In this document: one piece after another, positions 8,569-15,090 of the stretch
Layout of the letters: the number at the start of each line of letters is the position of its first letter
How positions within the stretch are numbered: the stretch's first letter is position 1
NCBI RefSeq assembly: GCF_040049295.1
Contig: NZ_JBDZDQ010000004.1
Span: 62,001-126,000 of the forward strand
DNA from: Sphingomonas sp. KR3-1
GTDB lineage: Bacteria; Pseudomonadota; Alphaproteobacteria; Sphingomonadales; Sphingomonadaceae
Length of the DNA stretch: 64,000 nt
Direction: 5' to 3'
The notes under the pieces: generated by a model
The model's input: only the letters and a program-made list of their open reading frames with translations
Database searches by the model: none
What the model was told of the DNA's origin: nothing
Made by a program: the position numbers and the translations under genes

Positions 8569-10298
8569 CCCGCGTTCGCCGCCGCGGCGCGCGCGACCCG
8601 CAAGGCGGGCGGCGTGATCTTGGGGAGCACTTCGTCGCGGGGTCCGAACATCTCGATCCTTCCTTCGCGCAGCACCAGGATACGGTCGACAACCGGCAGG
8701 ATCCCCAGCTTGTGCGAAACGATCACGATCGTTCGCCCTTCCGCTTTGAGCGCGCCGAGGGCGGCGATCAGCGCGGCGTCGCCTTCGGCGTCGAGATGCG
8801 CATTGGGCTCGTCGAGGATCAGGATCGGTGGATCGCCATAGACGGCACGGGCCAGCGCGATCCGCTGCGCCTGGCCCGCCGACAGGCCAGCGCCGCGCAG
8901 CTTCAGTTCGTGCTCATATCCCTTGGGGAGCCGGCGGATCAGCGCATCGGCGCCGACCTTCCCGGCCGCGGCGATCACCGCGGCGTCGATCGCCTTGCGG
9001 TCCTCGCCCAGCTCGGCCGCGAAACGCGCGATATTCTCTGCAACTGTGCCCGAAAACAGGGCAAAATCCTGCGGCAAATAGCCGATATGGCGGGCCAGCC
9101 CCTCGGCATCCCAGTCGCTCGCATCAGCCCCATCAAAACGGATCACGCCATGATCGGGCAGCCGCGCGCCGGCGATCGTTCGGACGAGCGTCGATTTGCC
9201 TGCCCCGCTCGGCCCCACGATCGCGATCACCTCTCCCGCTGCCAGGCGCAGCGAGACCGAATTGAGGATCATGCCGTCGCGCGTGTCGTTGAGCACCGTC
9301 ACGTTCTCGAGCGTCACGTCGCCGCGCGGCGCGGGCAGCCGGGTCCGCACGGGCGCTTCGGCCGCGCTGTCGAGCAGGATGCCGAGGTTGTGATAGGCCT
9401 GCCGCGCCTGGACAAGCGGGCGCCAAGTACCGATCAACTGCTCGATGGGCGCAAGCGCGCGGGCGATCAGGAAGGAGGCCGCGAAGATCGCGCCGCCCGA
9501 GATGAGATTGTCGACTGCGAGCAGCGCGCCAAGCCCAAGCGCCAGCGACTGGAGCGACAGGCGGACGAACTTGGTGGCGGTGAGATAGCCGCCCGTGGCG
9601 AAGCCCGCCTCGGTCTGTGCGTCGAGCATCGCCGCGCGGTGGCGCAATTGCCGGGCGACAAGCGCACGGCGCATGCCGAGCGCGCGGACGCTGTCGCTCG
9701 ATCCCAGCGCCGCCTCCTGGCTGGCATAGGAAAGCGTGGCCACCTTCTGCGCCCGGTCCAGCCGCTTGCGCATCGCGCGCTCATTGGCCCAGGCAATCAG
9801 CGGCAGCACCACGCAGCCGAGGATCGCGACCGTGCCGAGCCAGGGATGCACCAGGAAGCAGACCAGAATGTAGATCGGCGCCCAGGGCGCATCGAACAAG
9901 CCGAGCACGCCCGGACCGCTGAGCGTGACACGCATCGTGTCGAACTCGCGCAGCGCCTGGCGCGCGAACGGGAGATCGGGACGCCCCAGCGTCGCGTCGA
10001 GGATCAGCGGCGCGAGTGCGGCGTCGAGTTGCACCCCGGCGCGCACCAGCAGCCGCGACCGCACGCCATCGAGCAGTGCCAGCGTGGCCAGCGCGAAGAG
10101 TAGCACCAACGTGAGGAATGCCAGCGTCTGCAGGCCCTTGGTCGGGACCACCCGGTCATAGACCTGGAGCATGTACAGCGTCGGCGCGATGTAGAGTAGA
10201 TTGAGCAGCGCACTGAACACCGCCGCGGCGATCAGATGGCGGCGGCACAGGGCAAACGCCTTCGCAAGGCCGGAAGATGCAAGGCGAGACTTGTCCAT
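8565..10298 (-). CDS. Type I secretion ABC transporter (PrtD/HasD-like permease-ATPase)
   Basis: This 577-residue fused permease-ATPase exports the substrate in one step from the cytoplasm. Residues about 15-300 hold the membrane domain (LIAAAVFSALLNLLYIAPTL, TLVLLFALATLALLDGV). The ATPase has Walker A GPSGAGKST (about residue 362), signature LSAGQAQRIALARA (about 467), Walker B ILILDEPNAHLD (about 490) and an H-loop SHKLG. There is no N-terminal C39 peptidase or C39-like domain, which is typical of exporters for RTX proteases and adhesins. It is the first gene of a two-gene unit with the HlyD adaptor. The facing RTX adhesin is the obvious substrate. Confidence 0.94.
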   Translation of the reverse strand: MDKSRLASSGLAKAFALCRRHLIAAAVFSALLNLLYIAPTLYMLQVYDRVVPTKGLQTLAFLTLVLLFALATLALLDGVRSRLLVRAGVQLDAALAPLILDATLGRPDLPFARQALREFDTMRVTLSGPGVLGLFDAPWAPIYILVCFLVHPWLGTVAILGCVVLPLIAWANERAMRKRLDRAQKVATLSYASQEAALGSSDSVRALGMRRALVARQLRHRAAMLDAQTEAGFATGGYLTATKFVRLSLQSLALGLGALLAVDNLISGGAIFAASFLIARALAPIEQLIGTWRPLVQARQAYHNLGILLDSAAEAPVRTRLPAPRGDVTLENVTVLNDTRDGMILNSVSLRLAAGEVIAIVGPSGAGKSTLVRTIAGARLPDHGVIRFDGADASDWDAEGLARHIGYLPQDFALFSGTVAENIARFAAELGEDRKAIDAAVIAAAGKVGADALIRRLPKGYEHELKLRGAGLSAGQAQRIALARAVYGDPPILILDEPNAHLDAEGDAALIAALGALKAEGRTIVIVSHKLGILPVVDRILVLREGRIEMFGPRDEVLPKITPPALRVARAAAANAG

Positions 10299-10603
10299 CG
10301 CTCGACCCGGATGACCCCCTCAAGCAAGGGGAAGCCCATAGCTTCGCCCGGCGCGGCATCGCTACGGGATCAATGTGACGCTTTCTCGGAAAAACATCTC
10401 CGGGCAGAGGCCTCCCGGTTGATTGTGACAGCAATGGACAAAACTGCGGGCGCGGGAGCAATCTGGTCGTTAACCGGCGGATCCCTGCGCGAGCTACACT
10501 GACCGCCTTCCAATGTCCGACACCCGTCATGGGCTTGCGATACCAGCCTGGGCCGACCTGCCCCGCCCCCGGCCCGATCCGAAAAGCGAGGCATGACGCA
10601 CCG
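10299..10603. other. Intergenic region upstream of the type I secretion genes
   Basis: 305 bases between the ABC-transporter start and the stop of the SnoaL-like gene, both on the minus strand. It must hold the promoter of the secretion genes. A short inverted repeat (CCCCT...AGGGG near 10318-10333) lies just upstream of the start codon. I see no convincing gene here. Confidence 0.5.
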
Positions 10604-10960
10604 TTAGCGATCGACGAAGGTGTAGATCTGCCTGATCAGCCCATCTTCCACGACCGCGACATCCATGCCGGTGACCTTCTCAGGCTCGCCGGCCGGGCCG
10701 TAGGCCCAGCGAAGCCGTCCCGCATTCTGCACGGCCTCCGCCGCACCTAGCGCCCCGAAGACGAAGCCCGGAGTTGCGGCCTGGAGAGCGGCAGCCGCCA
10801 TCTCCACACCGTCCCATCCGACATGGCTCCCCTCGGGATCCGCGAACCTGGCATCCGGTGCGTAGATCGCTTGGATTGCGGCGCGACGCCGCGCGGAATC
10901 GCGCTCTCCAAACACTTCGTGCAGGTTGCGCAGCAGCAGCTGTTTCACCACGTCTTCCAT
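10604..10960 (-). CDS. SnoaL-like / NTF2-fold protein
   Basis: This 118-residue protein has the small alpha+beta barrel pattern of the SnoaL/NTF2 superfamily. It has an N-terminal helix (LLLRNLHEVFGERD), IQAIYAPDARFADPEGSHVG, and a C-terminal strand GMDVAVVEDGLIRQIYTFVD. Members are isomerases, hydrolases or ligand-binding proteins; the substrate cannot be told. The ATG at 10960 is set by GGAGGG just upstream (about 10966-10971). That SD overlaps the stop of the SDR gene, so the two are one operon. Confidence 0.8.
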   Translation of the reverse strand: MEDVVKQLLLRNLHEVFGERDSARRRAAIQAIYAPDARFADPEGSHVGWDGVEMAAAALQAATPGFVFGALGAAEAVQNAGRLRWAYGPAGEPEKVTGMDVAVVEDGLIRQIYTFVDR

Positions 10961-10970
10961 ATCGCCCTCC

Positions 10971-11723
10971 TCAGATCTGGGCCTGGCCGCCATCGACGAA
11001 CAGCTCGATGCCATTGACGAAGCTGGCATCTTCGGAGGCGAGGAACAACACGGCCTTGGCGATCTCCTCGGGCTGGCCGACGCGGCCGGCGGGGATAAGG
11101 CTGGCGAGATAGTCCTTGGTGCCTTGTGCCTGTTCGCCACCGCCGAAGAGCTCGTTGAGGCCGGCGGTATCGGTCACGCCTGGGCTGACCGTGTTCACGC
11201 GGATGTGCCGGTCCTTGAGATCGAGGATCCAGTTCCTGGCGAAGTTGCGCACCGCCGCCTTGGTGGCCGAGTAAACGCTGAAGGCAGGCGTGCCCGAGAC
11301 GCTTGTCGTGGAACCGGTGAGGATCACCGATGCGCCGCCCTTCAGGAGAGGAAGCGCCTTCTGCACCGTGAACAGGACACCCTTCACATTGGTGTCGAAG
11401 ATCCGCTGGTAATGTTCCTCCGTGATCGCACCGAGGGGCAGCATGTCGCCGCCGCCGGCATTGGCGAAGACCACGTCGATCTGGGCGTGCTGCTGCTGGA
11501 CCGCGTCATAGAGCCGGTCGATATCGGCGAGATTGGCCATGTCGCCGCGCACGCCAGTAACCCGGCCGCCGATCGCCTTGACCGCGGCATCGAGCGCATC
11601 CTGGCGACGCCCGGTGACGAACACCGAGGCACCCTCGGCAGCGAATGCCTTGGCGGTGGCGAGGCCGATGCCGCTGGTGCCCCCGGTGACCACCACCACC
11701 TTGCTGCTGAACCGGTCCGTCAT
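10971..11723 (-). CDS. SDR-family NAD(P)-dependent oxidoreductase
   Basis: This is a 250-residue classical short-chain dehydrogenase. The cofactor motif TGGTSGIG is near residues 13-20, followed by VTGRR, which suggests NADP preference. NAGGGD is at the fourth strand and the catalytic pair is in the SVYSATKAA segment, with Ser upstream (TGSTTSVSG). The C-terminus has the usual FLASEDASFVNGIELFVDGG. An AGGGAG lies 8 bases before the ATG. It is divergently arranged with a LysR regulator 112 bases away and co-directional with the SnoaL-like gene. It probably oxidises or reduces a small alcohol or ketone under LysR control; the substrate is unknown. Confidence 0.92.
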   Translation of the reverse strand: MTDRFSSKVVVVTGGTSGIGLATAKAFAAEGASVFVTGRRQDALDAAVKAIGGRVTGVRGDMANLADIDRLYDAVQQQHAQIDVVFANAGGGDMLPLGAITEEHYQRIFDTNVKGVLFTVQKALPLLKGGASVILTGSTTSVSGTPAFSVYSATKAAVRNFARNWILDLKDRHIRVNTVSPGVTDTAGLNELFGGGEQAQGTKDYLASLIPAGRVGQPEEIAKAVLFLASEDASFVNGIELFVDGGQAQI

Positions 11724-11779
11724 TTTCAGTCTCCCTTCGAGTTACGGCAAAGCGCCGTCGCCCTTTGGAGATGCAGCGA

Positions 11780-11843
11780 GAACGATGATGCGTGTAGATA
11801 GCAAATATGGCACCTAGCGTTCCGTTAGGGGAACGATGATGCG
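11780..11843 (+). promoter_or_regulatory. LysR control region: inverted repeat, leader mini-ORF and duplicated start region
   Basis: An inverted repeat CCTAGCG-TTC-CGTTAGG (11813-11829, one mismatch) overlaps the ribosome-binding region of the LysR gene and is a plausible autoregulatory operator. The 13-base string GAACGATGATGCG occurs at 11780-11792 and again at 11831-11843, where it holds the LysR start. The first copy opens a 10-codon frame (MMRVDSKYGT, stop TAG at 11813-11815 or adjacent) that mimics the real N-terminus MMRVD. The divergent SDR promoter must also lie between 11724 and 11835. Confidence 0.5.
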
Positions 11844-12762
11844 GGTTGATCTCAACGACTATGCCTATTTTGCCGAGGTCGTGGCGCATGGCGGCTTCGC
11901 GGCCGCGGGACGCGCACTGCGCGAACCCAAGTCCAAGCTCAGCCGCCGTATCGCCGGGCTGGAAGAGCGCCTGGGGCTCCGGCTGATCGAGCGCTCGAGC
12001 CGCCGCTTCCGCGTGACCGACACGGGCCAGGCCTTCTACGAACGCTGTCGAGCGATCCTTGCGGAAGCCGAGCAGGCCGAGGCGCTGGTGATGCAGGCGC
12101 AGGCCGAGCCGCATGGCCGAGTGCGCTTCAGCTGCCCGACTGGCATGCTCGAACCGATCTCCCGTCTGATCACATCGTTCCTTGCCCGCTACCCCAAAGT
12201 GCGTCTTCAGCTCGTCGCGACCGATCGCGCGGTGGACCTGATCGAGGAGCGGATCGATCTCGCACTGCGTGTCCGCACGAACCTCACCGGCGATGCCGCG
12301 CTGACGATGCGATCACTGGGAATGTCGACCCGCATTCTGGTCGCGAGCCCGCAAATCGCGAGCCGGATCGCGAGCATCGACCAATTGGCGTCTTTTCCCG
12401 CGCTGGCCACTCAGGATGCCGCGGACGATCTCGAATGGCACCTCGAAGCGGAGGACGGGCGCAAGGAGATCGTCCCATTCGCGCCACGCCTGGGCTGCGA
12501 GGATATGGCCATGGTGCGAGCCGCCGCGATCGATGGGTTGGGGATCGCGATACTTCCCGATCACGTCTGCGCCGAGACGTTGCACGCAGGGAGGCTGGTG
12601 CGCGTCCTGCCGGCATGGCGCGGCGTGCAGGGGATCGTACACTTGGTCTTTACGACGCGTCGCGGACTGCCGCCTGCCGTTCGCGCCCTTATCGACCATC
12701 TGGCTGCGGGCTTTCCCCGAGATCTCACCCCGGGGACAGGGACTGCGTCTTCCGAGGGGTAG
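11836..12762 (+). CDS. LysR-family transcriptional regulator
   Basis: This 308-residue regulator has an N-terminal winged helix (residues about 6-64: YFAEVVAHGGFAAAGRALRE, SKLSRRIAGLEERLG, VTDTGQAFYERC) and a two-lobed effector-binding domain (GRVRFSCPTGMLEP to the C-terminus). It is divergent from the SDR-SnoaL operon, the normal geometry for a LysR activator and its target. Two adjacent ATG codons (11836, 11839) follow AGGGGAACG; either could serve as start. Confidence 0.93.
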   Translation: MMRVDLNDYAYFAEVVAHGGFAAAGRALREPKSKLSRRIAGLEERLGLRLIERSSRRFRVTDTGQAFYERCRAILAEAEQAEALVMQAQAEPHGRVRFSCPTGMLEPISRLITSFLARYPKVRLQLVATDRAVDLIEERIDLALRVRTNLTGDAALTMRSLGMSTRILVASPQIASRIASIDQLASFPALATQDAADDLEWHLEAEDGRKEIVPFAPRLGCEDMAMVRAAAIDGLGIAILPDHVCAETLHAGRLVRVLPAWRGVQGIVHLVFTTRRGLPPAVRALIDHLAAGFPRDLTPGTGTASSEG

Positions 12763-12840
12763 ATGCCCCGATCCACCGGCCGCATCCACCCTGCTGCCCC
12801 CGGGGCCTGTCGACACCCCTCGCCGCGCACAACGACTTCA

Positions 12841-12870
12841 CCCAGGCTCCCGCTCAGCCGGGAGCCTGGG
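12841..12870. terminator. Strong hairpin between lysR and the end of the long minus-strand operon
   Basis: A perfect 12-bp stem (12841-12852 with 12859-12870) encloses a 6-base loop. It lies 78 bases after the lysR stop on the plus strand and 35 bases after the end of the receptor remnant on the minus strand, so it probably closes transcription from both sides. No clear U tract follows on either strand. Confidence 0.7.
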
Positions 12871-12905
12871 CGAAACGCATCCGGTCCTTCAGCGAAGGCT
12901 CCGCG

Positions 12906-13260
12906 TTAGAAGCGGAGATAGAAGCCAACGGTGATGCAGCGCGCGATCGGATCATCGGAGAAGGCATAGGATTGGCCCGGCGCCGTGCCGGCCGCGAATG
13001 CCGGGGGCGAAGTATTGAGCAAATCCTGCACATTGACGTAGAATTCCGGCTTGCCCCGAGTATCGGCGAGGTGGAACGCCACATTCAAGTCCATATAGGC
13101 AACCGCGGGCAGCCGCTGGGCAAAGATGTCTGTCGGCACGCCATCGCAGCGTATTTCACTGCACCAACGTTCCGATCCTAAGCTGGCTCGTCGCGCCATA
13201 GTGGACCTGGCCGTTGACGCGCAGATCGATCCTGCTTTGGCTATTCGCCTCGATCCGCGC
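12906..13260 (-). pseudogene. TonB-dependent receptor, C-terminal remnant (frameshifted, 5' lost)
   Basis: The minus-strand frame ending at 12906 encodes the last barrel strands of a TonB-dependent receptor. It shows LPAVAYMDLNVAFHLAD, FYVNVQDLLNTSPPAFAA and the terminal GFYLRF with Phe at the end. Upstream the reading continues in another frame as LRVNGQVHYGATSQLRI, which fits the preceding strands, so one frameshift around 13160-13175 is needed. The sequence ends abruptly at the neighbouring gene's 3' end, so the plug and most of the barrel are missing. It is probably a relic of a full receptor once attached to this operon. Confidence 0.65.
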
Positions 13261-13663
13261 CCGTATCCTCAGCCCGCGCGGCGATACGCAGCGGCAGGAG
13301 GATGCCAGCGGGCGGGACTTGCGACAACTTCAAACCCTTGAGCAGCGAGCGCGCCGCCTCCCCTGCCGCAGGTTCGACTCCCGTCGCGGCTTCGACGCGT
13401 GTCACGATACCGTCTGGACCGATCCACAAGCTGAGCTTGATCACTGGCGTCGCACCAGCCGATTGCACTAGCTTCCGCAAATTGAGTGCGCGCGCGTCGT
13501 CCCCGCCCAGGATCGTCGCTGCTTCGCGACTGACCAATTCGGCATAGGCAATCCAGGTTGCTGGTGCCTCTGCCGGCGTAACCTGCTGCGCCGATGCGGT
13601 GCCGGCGGCAACGCCGAGACCGAGCGACGCCAGCGCAGTGACCCTCCGGAGCAGCCGCATCAT
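13241..13663 (-). CDS. Small exported TonB-C-terminal-like protein
   Basis: This 140-residue protein has an N-terminal signal peptide (hydrophobic ALASLGLGVAAG, cleavage after ASA). The rest resembles a TonB C-terminal domain: WIAYAELVSREAATILGG, PVIKLSLWIGPDGIVTRVEA, AARSLLKGLKLSQVPPAGIL and a final PLRIA strand. It has no membrane anchor after cleavage and no proline linker, so it would be a free periplasmic domain. Its ATG overlaps the stop of the OmpH-like gene (ATGA at 13660-13663). Its function is unknown; binding a receptor or transporter plug is a reasonable guess. The C-terminal folds of the TonB genes at 30 kb and 37 kb look alike. Confidence 0.7.
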   Translation of the reverse strand: MMRLLRRVTALASLGLGVAAGTASAQQVTPAEAPATWIAYAELVSREAATILGGDDARALNLRKLVQSAGATPVIKLSLWIGPDGIVTRVEAATGVEPAAGEAARSLLKGLKLSQVPPAGILLPLRIAARAEDTGADRGE

Positions 13664-14247
13664 TGCGCAGGCGCCGGGGCAGGCAGCGTCTCGCGATTGA
13701 AGCTGATCGTGGTGAGCTTGGCATCGAGCCCCTTAACCACATCGGCGGTGAGATCGTTGGCCAGATTACCGCCGAGCACCGAGTTGCGATCGACCAGCAG
13801 GCCACAACCATGCGCCTTGTAAACCTGCGCGATCACCGGCTGCGCCTGGTCGGAGATCTGCGCCAGCGCCTTCTGACGCGTGGCATCGATCTCGGCATTG
13901 CGCTGCTGTGCCTTGGCCTGTGCTGCCTGGAGGCGCGGCGACAGCGCCTTTTCACGCGCATCGCGTTGCGCTTGCGTCATCTTCGCCTGCTCCGCCTGGA
14001 ACGCCTTCAGTTCGGCTTCGAGGGAGCCTCGCTCCGCAGCAAGTTCCTTGCGGACGTCTTCGGCGAGCTGCGCGAGCCGCGCCGATGCCGCTACGCCGAC
14101 CTTGGCATTGGCGAATACGGCTTGGCGGGAGAGCAGGCAGAGCCCGGCGATGGGCGTGCCGCCGAGGCCCGGCGTGGCGGGCGCGGTTTGCGCCTGGGCG
14201 CTGCCGGTGCCGAAACCAAGGGCGAGCAGGACGAGAAGATACCGCAT
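13660..14247 (-). CDS. OmpH/Skp-like periplasmic chaperone
   Basis: This 195-residue exported protein has a signal peptide (LLVLLALGFGTGSAQA) followed by an Skp-like pattern. A short strand region (IAGLCLLSRQAVFANAKVG) leads into a long charged coiled coil (residues about 60-140, with ELAAERGSLEAELKAFQAEQ), and strands return at the end (GCGLLVDRNSVLGG). Skp-type proteins hold outer-membrane proteins unfolded in the periplasm. The ATG at 14247 has a GAGGTG about 10 bases upstream. A longer frame to 14307 would overlap sapC and lacks a good start. Its place behind the giant adhesin and SapC suggests a dedicated chaperone for this export route. Confidence 0.82.
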   Translation of the reverse strand: MRYLLVLLALGFGTGSAQAQTAPATPGLGGTPIAGLCLLSRQAVFANAKVGVAASARLAQLAEDVRKELAAERGSLEAELKAFQAEQAKMTQAQRDAREKALSPRLQAAQAKAQQRNAEIDATRQKALAQISDQAQPVIAQVYKAHGCGLLVDRNSVLGGNLANDLTADVVKGLDAKLTTISFNRETLPAPAPAQ

Positions 14248-14248
14248 G

Positions 14249-15040
14249 TCAGTGCACCTCGATGGAAGAATCGATGCCGACAATGGCATCGGATTGTGAC
14301 GAGTCATCTGTAGCTGAAGCCAGTGCGCTCTCGCGCACCAACAGGTCCTGGAAGCGATCGAGCGAGGCGAAATGGAAATGGATCAGCGCGAGCCAGCCCA
14401 ACCGATGCCATTCGAGCACTAGCGCATCGGAGAGCTTGCCGAACGCTTCGCGATCGACGACGCGGAAGCCGCCGAGCCGCATCGGCTGCCCGGAGGCGAG
14501 CCTTGCCTCGGCTTCCTGGATAACTAGTAGGTCGTTGGCGAGCAGCGCCTCGACAAAGGCGCGGGTCTGGCCATGCGCGGCCTGAAACTCGTTGCAGAAC
14601 GCCATCGCGCCTAGCGTGAATTCGGTCGGCTGATTGCCCTCGAACAGCGCGACACCAGCCTCGTCCCCGCGTACGACGCGTTCCGAGCCGGTATCGAGCG
14701 CCAGCGCGAAACCGCGCGCGCCGGCGTCGATGAAGCCGAAGGGATAGCGGCGCAGATAGGCCGGCAGGTAGATGCCTTCGCCCCAGCGCCCCTGCTCGAC
14801 GAAGCGATTGCCCTGGCCGAGGCCGAGGATCGCGACGGGGAAGCCATCATCGCCGGCGAAAACGATCGGATAGTGGCGCATCGCCGCGGCGAACTCGCCG
14901 AGCACGATCGGGAGTGCGTTGGTGTCGGCGGCGAAGGCAAGGTCACCCTCGACGATTCGCAGATCGCCATGCTGCGCCGCGTTGAGCGGCTCAGGCGTGC
15001 GATAGAAGAGCGGCAATTGCCGCCGGACTGTGTCGGTCAT
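14249..15040 (-). CDS. SapC-family protein
   Basis: This 263-residue protein matches the SapC family (about 240-260 residues) along its length: LPLFYRTPEPLNAAQHGDLR, LPIVLGEFAAAMRHYPIVFA, AILGLGQGNRFVE, YLPAYLRRYPFGF and LRGF-type RLGGFRVVDREAFGKLSD. SapC was named from a Campylobacter surface-layer locus; its biochemical role is not known. In sphingomonads, SapC genes usually lie beside TonB-dependent receptors. Here it lies 50 bases after the filamentous haemagglutinin gene and just before ompH. The ATG at 15040 has GGAG about 6 bases upstream. There is no signal peptide. Confidence 0.88.
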   Translation of the reverse strand: MTDTVRRQLPLFYRTPEPLNAAQHGDLRIVEGDLAFAADTNALPIVLGEFAAAMRHYPIVFAGDDGFPVAILGLGQGNRFVEQGRWGEGIYLPAYLRRYPFGFIDAGARGFALALDTGSERVVRGDEAGVALFEGNQPTEFTLGAMAFCNEFQAAHGQTRAFVEALLANDLLVIQEAEARLASGQPMRLGGFRVVDREAFGKLSDALVLEWHRLGWLALIHFHFASLDRFQDLLVRESALASATDDSSQSDAIVGIDSSIEVH

Positions 15041-15060
15041 GGTTGCTCCGGGAAGGGTAT

Positions 15061-15081
15061 GGCCGGGCGCCGGGCCCGGCC
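15061..15081 (-). promoter_or_regulatory. GC hairpin between the haemagglutinin gene and sapC
   Basis: A perfect 8-bp inverted repeat (GGCCGGGC / GCCCGGCC) with a 5-base loop fills most of the 50-base gap after the adhesin stop. No U tract follows before the sapC RBS. It could be an mRNA 3'-end stabiliser or a leaky terminator that sets SapC below the adhesin. Confidence 0.5.
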
Positions 15082-15090
15082 GTTCGGGGA

